From contig NZ_QVTC01000007.1 in NCBI RefSeq assembly GCF_003429085.1, positions 1 to 64,000 on the forward strand: a stretch of DNA of 64,000 nt. Reading direction: 5' to 3'. The translations under genes were made by a program, and so were the position numbers. The notes under the pieces were generated by a model. It worked only from the letters and a program-made list of their open reading frames with translations, ran no database searches and was not told the DNA's origin. Positions 16,090 through 24,955 of this stretch are shown piece by piece. Within the stretch, counting starts at the first letter, position 1, and every line of letters begins with the position of its first letter. Origin of the DNA: Bacillus sp. V59.32b (GTDB taxonomy: Bacteria > Bacillota > Bacilli > Bacillales > DSM-1321).

Positions 16090-17457
16090 TTGAAAATATC
16101 ACTGAAATTAGGATTATGGATTTTTATTTGCATTTTACTAATCGAGTCCATTTCCATGATTTTTTTGCACAGTAATGTGGTTCAATCCCGAATTAACGAG
16201 GAATTAGAATCTCTAAAGGCAAGAGGGAATAGTCACCGTGACGTCATGGAAATCTCTTTTGATTCTGCCACCCTTCATCATATTGGTTTAATGGAATCTC
16301 ACACCGATACGGATGTAGTGATTACAAATTCAACTGGAAAAGTCCTCTTAACATCTGAAGCGGTCAATAATGGGATGAAAAAGATACTAAACAAACCCAT
16401 CTCTCATGTACCAAGGAAAGGTCGTATCATTCAATCCGACTGGAAGAAGGAAAGGTATATAGCAACCGTTACACCGTTTAAAACAAATGGAAGGAATACG
16501 GGCTATGTCTATATGTTTAAGAACACAGAAAACGTGGAAGCTTTTGTTTCGCAATTAAACAGGCATTTTTTGTTGGCATCCATTCTCATTATGTTCTTTA
16601 TGTTCATCACAATATTCCTTTTATCAAAAGCTCTGACAAGACCGCTCATTCTTATGAAGGAAGCAACCACTAAATTAAGCAACGGGGATTTTTCAGTATC
16701 TGTTCCTGTTCGGTCGAATGATGAATTAGGTGAACTTGCCCAATCAATTCAGACATTAGCTAATGAATTAAATTATGTGAAACAGCAACGAAATGAATTT
16801 CTTGCCAGTATTTCTCACGAACTTCGTACTCCATTAACCTATATCCAAGGCTATGCCAATATTGCTAAGAGAACGGATTTGGGGGTTCAAGGACGGACAC
16901 AATACCTGGACATCATACATGAAGAGTCCGAACGACTAAATAGGTTACTTGAGGAATTATTCGATCTTGCAAGAATGGATCAAAACACTTTTACCATTAC
17001 TAAGAAAAGAGTTCACCTTTACCCATTCCTACATTCTGCTTATGAAAAAGTATTACCTGCATTTAAAAATAAAGGGATACAATTGAGACTAGATTGTGAC
17101 AATGACTTATTCATTGATTTGGACCCTGCCCGTTTTGAACAAGTTCTTCTAAATATACTGGACAACGCGCTAAAATATTCGAAGGAAGGTACGGTTACCA
17201 CTATCCAAGCTTTTACAAAGGATGGGAACGTTCAAATTGCCATAAGTGATCAGGGAATGGGCATTCCACATGATGACATACCGTATGTATTTGACCGCTT
17301 ATACCGCGTGGAAAAATCACGTTCTAGAGAAACTGGAGGGTATGGTTTGGGACTTGCCATCGCAAAGCAGTTAGTGGAAGTTCACGGAGGTACCATTTCC
17401 GTTGAAAGCAGTGTTGGACAGGGGACACGTTTTAGGATTACGTTTAAGGAGAACTAA
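16090..17457 (+). CDS. Sensor histidine kinase (HAMP-HisKA-HATPase)
   Basis: A 455-residue membrane kinase: transmembrane helix 1 (about 7-27), extracellular sensor region (28-155), transmembrane helix 2 (156-180), HAMP (180-232), phosphoacceptor His243 (SISHELRTPL), and an ATPase domain with N-box LNILDNALKYS, G1 DQGMGIP and G2 ETGGYGLGL. The start is TTG, with AAGAAGGTGA upstream. It is followed after two bases by its response regulator. The stimulus is unknown; the copper protein upstream and the lipoprotein and membrane protein downstream hint at envelope or metal stress, which is inference. Confidence 0.9.
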   Translation: MKISLKLGLWIFICILLIESISMIFLHSNVVQSRINEELESLKARGNSHRDVMEISFDSATLHHIGLMESHTDTDVVITNSTGKVLLTSEAVNNGMKKILNKPISHVPRKGRIIQSDWKKERYIATVTPFKTNGRNTGYVYMFKNTENVEAFVSQLNRHFLLASILIMFFMFITIFLLSKALTRPLILMKEATTKLSNGDFSVSVPVRSNDELGELAQSIQTLANELNYVKQQRNEFLASISHELRTPLTYIQGYANIAKRTDLGVQGRTQYLDIIHEESERLNRLLEELFDLARMDQNTFTITKKRVHLYPFLHSAYEKVLPAFKNKGIQLRLDCDNDLFIDLDPARFEQVLLNILDNALKYSKEGTVTTIQAFTKDGNVQIAISDQGMGIPHDDIPYVFDRLYRVEKSRSRETGGYGLGLAIAKQLVEVHGGTISVESSVGQGTRFRITFKEN

Positions 17458-17459
17458 AA

Positions 17460-18146
17460 ATGAAGACAGTGCTGTTAGTTGATGACGAAAAGAGAATGCT
17501 AGATTTGTTACAGTTATATATATCACCCCATGGCTACCAGTGTATTAAAAAGAATTCAGGATTTGATGCCCTTACGTTCTTGAGAAAGGAACAGGTTGAC
17601 TTAGTCATCCTAGATGTAATGATGCCTAAAATGGATGGTTGGGAAACATGTGAAAAAATCCGCCAATTCTCTAACGTTCCTATTATCATGTTAACCGCTC
17701 GGAACGCAGATGAAGAAATGGTGAAGGGTTTAAAAAAAGGGGCAGACGATTATGTGACTAAGCCCTTTAACGAAGAAGTGTTACTTGCAAGGATGGAAGC
17801 AGTAATTCGTCGAACCAATACCATCCTGAAAGACTGTTTTTCATTTAATGGATTAACCTTGGATGAATCTGCTTATGAAGCCTATTATCAAAATGAGCTG
17901 ATTTCCTTTACACCAAAGGAGTTCTCCATCTTGGGTCTATTTTTAAAATCCCCTAACAAAGTGTTCTCTAGAGATTATTTACTTTCGACCCTATGGAGTT
18001 TTAAAACAGAAACGGAGGATCGAACAATCGATTCCCATATCAGAAACATCAGGGAAAAACTTCGACACGTTGGGTTTCCGGTGGAGCATCATTTGAAAAC
18101 CGTTTGGGGACTTGGCTATAAATGGACTATTGAAGAGGAACAATGA
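17460..18146 (+). CDS. OmpR/PhoB-family response regulator
   Basis: A 228-residue protein with an N-terminal receiver (acidic pocket VDDEK, phosphoacceptor Asp52 in ILDVMMPK, switch Thr in LTARN, Lys in DYVTKPFN) and a C-terminal winged helix (about 130-225, ending GLGYKW). It is the partner of the adjacent kinase, starting 2 bases after the kinase stop. Target promoters cannot be identified from the sequence. Confidence 0.93.
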   Translation: MKTVLLVDDEKRMLDLLQLYISPHGYQCIKKNSGFDALTFLRKEQVDLVILDVMMPKMDGWETCEKIRQFSNVPIIMLTARNADEEMVKGLKKGADDYVTKPFNEEVLLARMEAVIRRTNTILKDCFSFNGLTLDESAYEAYYQNELISFTPKEFSILGLFLKSPNKVFSRDYLLSTLWSFKTETEDRTIDSHIRNIREKLRHVGFPVEHHLKTVWGLGYKWTIEEEQ

Positions 18147-18213
18147 AGTTGGGTTGTTACTTACACAAATATGCCACTTGGAAAAATTTAAAGTATATTA
18201 CAGTGATTGCACA

Positions 18214-18250
18214 TTAAAGAGCATCGAATATCGATGCTCTTTAATCATTT
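18214..18250 (+). terminator. Terminator of the two-component operon
   Basis: A 14-pair perfect stem (TTAAAGAGCATCGA with its complement) has a 3-base loop at 18228-18230; the 3' side supplies U residues. Confidence 0.8.
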
Positions 18251-18313
18251 ATACACTACCAGCTTAAGAAACCTCTTATAAGGAGTAACCTACTCCTATT
18301 TAGATGGCATTTG

Positions 18314-18514
18314 TCAGCCACCTTCAATACAAGTAACACTTGAACTACCCACATTAGTATTTAATTCCATTAGCAGGGTAGGAAGAATATCCTGTTGTAC
18401 CAGTACCTCTAATGTCTTTTCAGAAATCGGAACATTGTATGTATTTAGAATTTCAATTGTGTTCTCCCAAACTTCGACGATAGCTTTTGAAGACATATTT
18501 GGTTGAATAACCAT
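18314..18514 (-). CDS. Small hypothetical protein
   Basis: A 66-residue soluble protein, mostly helical (AIVEVWENTIEILNTYNVPIS, LEVLVQQDILPTLLMELN) with a C-terminal SSVTCIEGG. No family is recognised. A good AGGAGGT RBS lies before its ATG. It starts 17 bases after the end of the minus-strand membrane protein gene at 18531-19490, so it is probably the second gene of that transcript. Confidence 0.65.
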   Translation of the reverse strand: MVIQPNMSSKAIVEVWENTIEILNTYNVPISEKTLEVLVQQDILPTLLMELNTNVGSSSVTCIEGG

Positions 18515-18530
18515 TCACTGAAACCTCCTA

Positions 18531-19490
18531 TCATATAATCATTTTACCATTCAGTATGGTAGTTAAAAGAAAAAGCCTAATTTTCTTTTTACTTTTTTTC
18601 ATCTCGAACTTTTTAAATGCCAGCACTGCACCAAAGAAAAATACGGAGGCTACTAGTGCTGCTATCGGCAGCATCCGCACCACACTGGCAGGGAAGACAA
18701 ACGGGAGTAATGGGAATGCGTACACAGCTGGGATACGGATTCCTGCAACCCGTAGCAGAATAAGCATCAAAATCATATCCAACAGCAAGACCAGCATCCA
18801 AGAATCAATAGCAAAATATAACAACGTTCCAACAGTAGCGGATACTGTCAATACAAGCACTTGTTTCATTGCCATCTTTTTATTATACATCGGTTTTTGA
18901 AGCGATTCATAAACCACTACAACAATTGGCGGGATTACTGACAGTTGCGGATAATCAAAGACCCAACATAGACCAATCCAAATGAAGTGTAAGGCTAAGA
19001 ACACCAGCATGTACTTGTATTGGATCGCTACTTTTTTCTCCAGCCCTTTATTTAACTTAAACAAGAGGACTCCAAGCATTAAGATAAGGGTAAAAATAAA
19101 AACGGAAATAATAAAAGACCAATGATTGGCGTTGATCACTAAAGGCAATAAGCCTGTTGCGAGAGAAGCGGCTAAATTTGATTGAATGATACGCAAAAAG
19201 AGCATCATCAATACCAATGTGAGGACAACCTTCCCTATATAATGGATGGGCAATTGATTAACAAAAAAACCGATTGCGGCCGTGATAGTGGGAGCAATAA
19301 AAACCTTGGATGGCTTTCTGATCCATCCTGCTTCTCGGTACACCCACATGGCAATCGCCATTGCCGCGATTTCCGGCAAAATAATTTCGGGATCTTCCAG
19401 CACCATCGACATCCCAACCATCGTAAATATCAACAAAAAGGCTATTATATATGAGATAAACGTTACATTTTTTAATACAGGTGAATCCAT
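18531..19490 (-). CDS. Polytopic membrane protein of unknown family
   Basis: A 319-residue protein with about 9-10 hydrophobic segments spread along its length and a short basic C-terminal region (KKFEMKKSKKKIRLF). Some hydrophobic spacing recalls HPP or FUSC-type membrane proteins, but I see no diagnostic motif, so no function is assigned. AAAGGAATG precedes the ATG. It is the first gene of a probable two-gene minus-strand unit with the 66-residue protein. Confidence 0.7.
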   Translation of the reverse strand: MDSPVLKNVTFISYIIAFLLIFTMVGMSMVLEDPEIILPEIAAMAIAMWVYREAGWIRKPSKVFIAPTITAAIGFFVNQLPIHYIGKVVLTLVLMMLFLRIIQSNLAASLATGLLPLVINANHWSFIISVFIFTLILMLGVLLFKLNKGLEKKVAIQYKYMLVFLALHFIWIGLCWVFDYPQLSVIPPIVVVVYESLQKPMYNKKMAMKQVLVLTVSATVGTLLYFAIDSWMLVLLLDMILMLILLRVAGIRIPAVYAFPLLPFVFPASVVRMLPIAALVASVFFFGAVLAFKKFEMKKSKKKIRLFLLTTILNGKMII

Positions 19491-19676
19491 ATTATCATTC
19501 CTTTGCTATAATAATTGACATTATGATTTCATAAAAAGATTTAACTAGTTCCTCTATTGAGACGATGATATTCCAGAATTTTTAGTTTGCCCTTGTTCAT
19601 ATCACCGAATTCACTACTTTCTTGAGATAATCTAAAGAAGGACATCTGAAATGATGCCCTTCCTTTCTTACCGTTT

Positions 19677-20267
19677 TTAATTACCAGAATGCTCTCCGCC
19701 ATTACCTTCTTGTGCTGAAAGTTCGCTTCCTGTGACCCATTTGTGGTTTTTCAATTTTTCTCCACCTGTTGTTGGCGTGTAATCAATCATATAAACAGTC
19801 GTTTGTTCAGCTGAATCAATAGTAGCTTTTGCACCATTCATACCTTCCATATGGTCTGCCTCAAGGGTGACTTCATCTCCTGCTTCATAAGGTTTATCAC
19901 CAGCATCTTTCAATTCCTCGTGAATAACCCATTTATGATTAGTCACTTTTTCTCCTCCAGTTGTTGGAGTGTAAGTTACAGCATAGGCTGTCGTATCATA
20001 AGCACCAACAATTTCAGCTTCAGCACCATTCATACCTTCCATATGGTCAGTTTCTAAAATTGCCGTACTTCCAACTGTATAGGTTGGATTCGTTGCTTCC
20101 TTCAACCCTTTAGGAGCTTCTAATGAACTGGAATGATTCATCTCTGAATGGTTGTTGCCAGGATCGTTATTTTCTTGTTTGGTTTCATTACCTCCATCTG
20201 AACAAGCAGCTAATCCTAATGCCGTTATTAAAGACATAAGAAAAAGTGTAACCTTTTTACCTTTCAT
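19677..20267 (-). CDS. ydhK: YdhK-like lipoprotein with two DUF1541 repeats
   Basis: A 196-residue secreted lipoprotein. The signal peptide ends in the lipobox LAAC (Cys22). A linker rich in Asn, Glu and His (to ~55) follows, then two copies of a ~60-residue DUF1541 unit, each with ETDHMEGMNGAxA, the TYTPTTGGEK block and NHKWV. The His/Met-rich motif HMEGM and the Asp/Glu/His content suggest metal binding, which would fit the copper protein nearby, but the family function is not established. The C-terminus is EHSGN. Confidence 0.88.
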   Translation of the reverse strand: MKGKKVTLFLMSLITALGLAACSDGGNETKQENNDPGNNHSEMNHSSSLEAPKGLKEATNPTYTVGSTAILETDHMEGMNGAEAEIVGAYDTTAYAVTYTPTTGGEKVTNHKWVIHEELKDAGDKPYEAGDEVTLEADHMEGMNGAKATIDSAEQTTVYMIDYTPTTGGEKLKNHKWVTGSELSAQEGNGGEHSGN

Positions 20268-20397
20268 TAATATCTCCTCCTATAATGTGAATAATTAAAT
20301 CCTACTACAGTAATTTGCAGAAATTATGCATTTATACTTGTAATCTCCAACAGCAAGCCTCTTAATGAAAATGGCTGTCGATTCGGCTTATAGTTAA

Positions 20398-20580
20398 CTC
20401 GTTGTAGCCTCAGGAGCATTGAAGGCAAATGATATAGAGCTGAGTGCCATTGCTGCACGAGCTTAATATGGTGCAAGTAGTCCCATTGTGGCAATCGATA
20501 TGCTTAAGACGTTCAGGAGCCTGTTCCCAATTAGTTTTTCATGGAACAACGGGGAATCAGTAAAAAAGAAACCTAATTAG
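20398..20580 (+). pseudogene. Possible decayed reading frame
   Basis: One frame reads LVVASGALKANDIELSAIA... through to a TAG at 20578, interrupted only by a TAA at 20464. There is no start codon or RBS, and the terminator at 20645-20675 would fit the end of such a gene. The product is not recognised. It could be chance coding, so confidence is low. Confidence 0.25.
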
Positions 20581-20644
20581 TAAATTCACTAAACAGGTTT
20601 AGTTCACGACTGAGTTGCCCCAGGACAATAGGCGAAACAGAAAG

Positions 20645-20675
20645 AGACAAGAGGCAGAAAATCTTGTCTTTTTTT
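20645..20675 (+). terminator. Terminator upstream of the PucR regulator
   Basis: AGACAAGA (20645-20652) pairs with TCTTGTCT (20662-20669), followed by TTTTTT. No intact plus-strand gene precedes it. Confidence 0.8.
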
Positions 20676-20771
20676 GATGTAAGAAACTCTTCCAAAGATA
20701 TAGAGCTTCTTATGTCTATGCCTTATAATGAAACTGTTACATATAACCGTCAGACGAAGCGGGGTGGCTGG

Positions 20772-22394
20772 ATGAAATCCTTTATGACAATTGAAGAAAT
20801 CCTAAGGCGGAAATATTTCGATAAAAGCGAACTCGCAGCAGGAGCGGAGGGGGCGGGTCGTCTCGTAAAGTGGGTACATGTCGTTGAATCCGCACAAATT
20901 ACCCATTTGTTAAATGGAAACGAATTGATTCTTACCACTGGATTAAGCTGGAGGGATGACGAAGCCCTTGTACTCCCCTTTTTAACGCAATTGATTGAAG
21001 CAGGCGCAGCCGGCCTTTGTATCGAAATAGGAACCCATATCTCAAACCTTCCACAAGAAGCACTCCAGATCGCAAATGATCATAAATTTCCCATCATTCT
21101 TTTCCATGAAGAAGTGCCATTTGTTGATATAACCCACGATTTACATTCCATGATCATTAATAAACAATACCTGCTTATTTCCAACATCGAAAACTATTCA
21201 CAGCAACTCAATAAGAAACTTCTCGACGTCGATGATTACGAACAAATCCTAAAATTCATGCAAAGCTATTTAGATTTACAAGTACTGGCGATTTTTAATG
21301 ATAACAGGCTAAAGGCCGTACCGAATGTCAGGGAACACGCTTTAGCGGAGCTTGTTGAAAAGGTCAATAAAGCAAACACCTCCATGAATCCTTCCATTTT
21401 AAAACAACAGATTACAATCCTTGGGGAAAAATATGCCGAACTAGTGATTTATTCAGCACAACGCGAATTAAATGAGTTTGATTTAATCATTTTAGATCGC
21501 ACGGCCACCGCTCTTGCCCAGCATTTTTTGCGGGAGTTATATGTGGAAGAGAAAAAAGAAGCGGAAGAGAGCAAATGGATCAGGAGCTGGCTTGATGGCC
21601 AGTATAGCGACGAAGTGATCCGCAATCAGCTTTCGTATACTCATCCCCGGTTGAAATTGAATGGAGGCGCTGTGTGCATATGTACGCTGCAGCCACATTC
21701 CGGAAAGAGCGCTGCGGTGGATCGAACCTATTTTAAACTATTGTTTCGGACAGTATTTGAACAGTCCGGATTTCAATTGTTCTCCACAGAAATGAACCAT
21801 CATCTCATTTTTATTTTGGGAGATAAACGATCCCCGGAAAATTGGAAAGAACGAATGAATGATGCCTTCCTTCGAATTAACAATTCTGAAAGAAACGGCA
21901 AGAAGCGGGTGTGGGGGATAACGATTGGCGTTGGCCAATACTTTTTAGAATTGGAGCACATGCATAAAAGCTATAAAACAGCAAAAGAGGCGTTAGTCTT
22001 GCAAGACTCGTTAACAGCAGAAAATAAGAGCTATTTCTATCAAGATCTCCATATGCACAGGATAGTATCTCTGATCAAGGAATATAGCAACCTCGAAGAA
22101 ACCGTCAATGAGTATTTGGAACCTGTCATCGAATACGATAAAAAGTATAACGGTGAATTGATGGTCACCCTAAAAACCTATTTAACCTGTAACGGATCAA
22201 AGCAGGAAACCTCCAAAAAGCTATTTATCGTCAGGCAAACTCTATATCACCGGTTGGAGAAACTGGAAAAGCTGCTGGGAAAAGACTTTATGAAGTCTGA
22301 AAGGCGTCTCGCGATAGAGTTTATGATGTTTGCGTATGATTATTTAAAAAGCGCGAATAAGAATTATCCATTACGATATGAAATCGAGCAATGA
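20772..22394 (+). CDS. PucR-family transcriptional regulator
   Basis: A 540-residue regulator. Residues ~5-125 form the PucR N-terminal domain (TIEEILRRKYF...VHVVESAQITHLLNGNELILTTG). A GGDEF-like central segment follows, and the C-terminal helix-turn-helix (HTH_30) shows TLKTYLTCNGSKQETSKKLFIVRQTLYHRLEKLEKLLG. PucR-type regulators control purine or pyrimidine catabolism, so this is the probable regulator of the pathway genes on both sides. An upstream in-frame TTG (20664) lies inside a terminator, so ATG 20772 is chosen; ATG 20784 is possible. Confidence 0.88.
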   Translation: MKSFMTIEEILRRKYFDKSELAAGAEGAGRLVKWVHVVESAQITHLLNGNELILTTGLSWRDDEALVLPFLTQLIEAGAAGLCIEIGTHISNLPQEALQIANDHKFPIILFHEEVPFVDITHDLHSMIINKQYLLISNIENYSQQLNKKLLDVDDYEQILKFMQSYLDLQVLAIFNDNRLKAVPNVREHALAELVEKVNKANTSMNPSILKQQITILGEKYAELVIYSAQRELNEFDLIILDRTATALAQHFLRELYVEEKKEAEESKWIRSWLDGQYSDEVIRNQLSYTHPRLKLNGGAVCICTLQPHSGKSAAVDRTYFKLLFRTVFEQSGFQLFSTEMNHHLIFILGDKRSPENWKERMNDAFLRINNSERNGKKRVWGITIGVGQYFLELEHMHKSYKTAKEALVLQDSLTAENKSYFYQDLHMHRIVSLIKEYSNLEETVNEYLEPVIEYDKKYNGELMVTLKTYLTCNGSKQETSKKLFIVRQTLYHRLEKLEKLLGKDFMKSERRLAIEFMMFAYDYLKSANKNYPLRYEIEQ

Positions 22395-22402
22395 TTGTTG
22401 AA

Positions 22403-22432
22403 GAAGTATTCCACCTGGAAAGCTTCTTTTTT
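22403..22432 (+). terminator. Terminator after the PucR gene
   Basis: GAAG-TA-TTCC pairs with GGAA-AG-CTTC, followed by seven T. Confidence 0.65.
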
Positions 22433-22514
22433 TATGGCCTTTTTGATTGTATGAATAGACTTCCATTCGACCATAATGTGAACAAATCATATTTTTATAG
22501 AGAGGAAAATCAGA

Positions 22515-23198
22515 ATGGATGAGATCAGCATCGGGTTACTGTCAATCAAGATAATTATTGGATTTATTACGTTGTTTTTCATTATTAACATGACTGGCAG
22601 AACCTCAATTTATCAATTGACCCCGTTTCATTTCGTTTTTGTGTTGCTGCTGGGTGATTTTTTAGGCGATACGATTTATGAAGATCGAATTAGCGTTTTT
22701 TATTTTTTATATGCAGTCGGTTTGTGGACGCTTCTTATGCTGGGTGTAGAGTTTTTGACATTAAAAACAAAATCGATACGTTCTAAGTTAGAAGGAAATC
22801 CTTCGATTATCATTCGGGATGGAATCATTGACCGCAATATGCTGAAAAAGAGCAAGCTGGATATCAATCAGGTATCCAGTTTGCTGCGGCAAAATAATGT
22901 ATTTTCAGTGCGTGAGGTGAAGTATGGCATTCTGGAACCAAATGGTCAAATAAGTACATTGTTGCAATCCAAGTATCAGAAACCGGACAAGCAGGATCTG
23001 CATATTCCGGAAACTCAGGTGGATCTTCCCACTTCTCTAATCATTGACGGTGAAATTTTATGGGACAATTTAAAAGAGCGCGGTTTTGACCAAAAATGGT
23101 TGGATCATCAATTAACGGCTAACGGATATGATAATGCAAAGAGTATTTTTTTCGCTGATTGGGAAATCAGCGAGGGGATTCATATAAGTCCCAAATAG
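22515..23198 (+). CDS. DUF421 (YetF/YrbG-like) membrane protein
   Basis: A 227-residue protein with three N-terminal transmembrane helices (about 10-30, 40-55 and 62-82) and a cytoplasmic C-terminal half. The N-terminal NMTGRTSIYQLTPFHFVFVLLLGD and the NPSIIIRDGIIDRNMLKKSKLDINQVSSLLRQ region with VREVKYGILEPNGQIS are typical of DUF421. Some relatives are induced in sporulation or nutrient stress; the function is unknown. The gene stands alone, with AGAGGAAAA before ATG. Confidence 0.88.
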   Translation: MDEISIGLLSIKIIIGFITLFFIINMTGRTSIYQLTPFHFVFVLLLGDFLGDTIYEDRISVFYFLYAVGLWTLLMLGVEFLTLKTKSIRSKLEGNPSIIIRDGIIDRNMLKKSKLDINQVSSLLRQNNVFSVREVKYGILEPNGQISTLLQSKYQKPDKQDLHIPETQVDLPTSLIIDGEILWDNLKERGFDQKWLDHQLTANGYDNAKSIFFADWEISEGIHISPK

Positions 23199-23471
23199 GG
23201 ATTATAAAAAAATCTCCTGACAATCACCTGCGTAAAGAAGATTCCCCCTTTTTCACCGGCCTCCTTTGGCGAGCCTAATTATGTAATTACTTCATCTAAA
23301 TGAAAATTCACCCTCATACATTTTGTAGTCTCTAGATAGATGGCCGACTTACAATTTGTCGGGAAATCAGAACGATTTCTATACATTATGTCTAATGAAC
23401 CCTCCACCTGATCCTTATATAATGAGGACAATATCAGGCAGAATATTCTGACCCTATGGAGGTTTTGGTTA

Positions 23472-24932
23472 ATGGCTATTACTGAACCAGCTATAAAAAT
23501 AGTAAAAAATTTCGTGGGCGGGAGTTGGGTTGATTCCTCCAGCGAGAAATATGAAGCTGTCCCGAATCCGGCCACAGGTGAACTATTGGCACGAGTTCCG
23601 CTTTCGACCCGTGAGGATTTAGAGCATGCCGTAGCTGTTGCAAAGGAAGCGTTTCAAACATGGAAGAAAGTAGCTGTTCCGCAGAGGGCGCGAATATTGT
23701 TCCGCTATCATCAGCTTTTGACAGAACACTGGGAAGAGCTTGCGAAGCTGGTTACCCAGGAGAATGGAAAAAGCTATGAAGAAGCATATGGAGAAGTGTT
23801 GCGCGGAATAGAATGTGTAGAATTTGCCTCTGGCATTCCGACATTGATGCAAGGATATCAGCTTCCTGATATTGCAAGTGGAATCGAATCGGGGATGTAT
23901 CGGTATCCGATCGGGGTAATCGGCGGGATTACACCGTTTAACTTTCCAATGATGGTACCGTGCTGGATGTTTCCGTTAGCGATTGCCTGCGGAAATACGT
24001 TTGTTTTAAAACCATCCGAGCGGACACCGTTACTCGCAAACCGGTTGGCAGAGCTGCTGAAGGAAGCCGGTTTGCCTAATGGGGTTCTAAATATAGTCCA
24101 CGGTGCACATGATGTAGTGAATGGATTATTGACCCACGATGATGTGAAAGCTATCTCCTTTGTCGGTTCCCAGCCGGTTGCCGAATATATATATAAAACG
24201 GCTGCTGCTAATGGTAAGCGTGTTCAGGCGCTGGCCGGAGCGAAAAACCATTCGATCGTTTTACCTGACGCGGATTTGGAAAATACCGTTCGCAATATTA
24301 CGATGGCTGCTTTTGGTTCTGCAGGGGAACGCTGTATGGCCGCTTCTGTTGTGGTTGCAGTGGGCGAGATTGCGGATCAGCTCGTCAGAAAGCTAACACA
24401 AGCAGCTGACAAAATCATTATCGGTAATGGCTTGGACAAAGATGTATTCCTTGGACCGGTCATTCGCGAATCCCATAAAGAACGGACACTGAAATATATC
24501 GAATCGGGAAAAGAACAGGGAGCGAGATTGGTCAGGGATGGACGAAACGATAAGGTCGAGGATAAAGGATATTTTCTCGGTCCTACCATTTTTGACGGCG
24601 TGAAAACGAGCATGAAGATTTGGAGTGATGAAATTTTTGCCCCCGTTTTATCAGTCGTGCGGGTTGAAAGCCTTGACGAAGCGATTGAACTTACCAATCA
24701 GTCAGAATTTGCGAATGGTGCCTGTCTCTATACCGATAGCGCGAAAGCCATCCGTCAATTCCGTGATGAAATTGATGCAGGGATGCTTGGTGTCAATTTA
24801 GGAGTTCCGGCACCAATGGCATTCTTCCCGTTCTCAGGATACAAGAAATCGTTCTATGGTGACCTTCACGCCAATGGCAAAGACGGCGTCGAGTTTTATA
24901 CACGGAAAAAAATGCTTACTGCTCGGTATTAA
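23472..24932 (+). CDS. mmsA: CoA-acylating methylmalonate/malonate semialdehyde dehydrogenase
   Basis: A 486-residue aldehyde dehydrogenase of the MmsA/IolA subfamily. The catalytic Cys is in [11 protein letters not shown] near residue 285. The family glutamate position is occupied differently ([15 protein letters not shown]), as in other CoA-dependent members, and [13 protein letters not shown] is the NAD-binding region. It turns malonate semialdehyde (from beta-alanine) or methylmalonate semialdehyde (from thymine or valine) into acetyl- or propionyl-CoA. The next gene, 23 bases on, is the matching aminotransferase. Confidence 0.92.
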   Translation: MAITEPAIKIVKNFVGGSWVDSSSEKYEAVPNPATGELLARVPLSTREDLEHAVAVAKEAFQTWKKVAVPQRARILFRYHQLLTEHWEELAKLVTQENGKSYEEAYGEVLRGIECVEFASGIPTLMQGYQLPDIASGIESGMYRYPIGVIGGITPFNFPMMVPCWMFPLAIACGNTFVLKPSERTPLLANRLAELLKEAGLPNGVLNIVHGAHDVVNGLLTHDDVKAISFVGSQPVAEYIYKTAAANGKRVQALAGAKNHSIVLPDADLENTVRNITMAAFGSAGERCMAASVVVAVGEIADQLVRKLTQAADKIIIGNGLDKDVFLGPVIRESHKERTLKYIESGKEQGARLVRDGRNDKVEDKGYFLGPTIFDGVKTSMKIWSDEIFAPVLSVVRVESLDEAIELTNQSEFANGACLYTDSAKAIRQFRDEIDAGMLGVNLGVPAPMAFFPFSGYKKSFYGDLHANGKDGVEFYTRKKMLTARY

Positions 24933-24955
24933 ATTTCAGATTTGGAGTTGATGTC

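Larger units (their letters stand above)
20268..20771. other. Non-coding region with a decayed reading frame and a terminator
   Basis: This region of 504 bases separates the divergent lipoprotein gene from the PucR-type regulator. It holds the remnant at 20398-20580, a strong terminator at 20645-20675, and no clear promoter box that can be placed with confidence. Confidence 0.5.

Noticed and set aside
20664-20771. TTG start for a longer PucR-family protein
   Set aside because: The start lies inside the terminator hairpin at 20645-20675, and the added 36 residues do not match the family.
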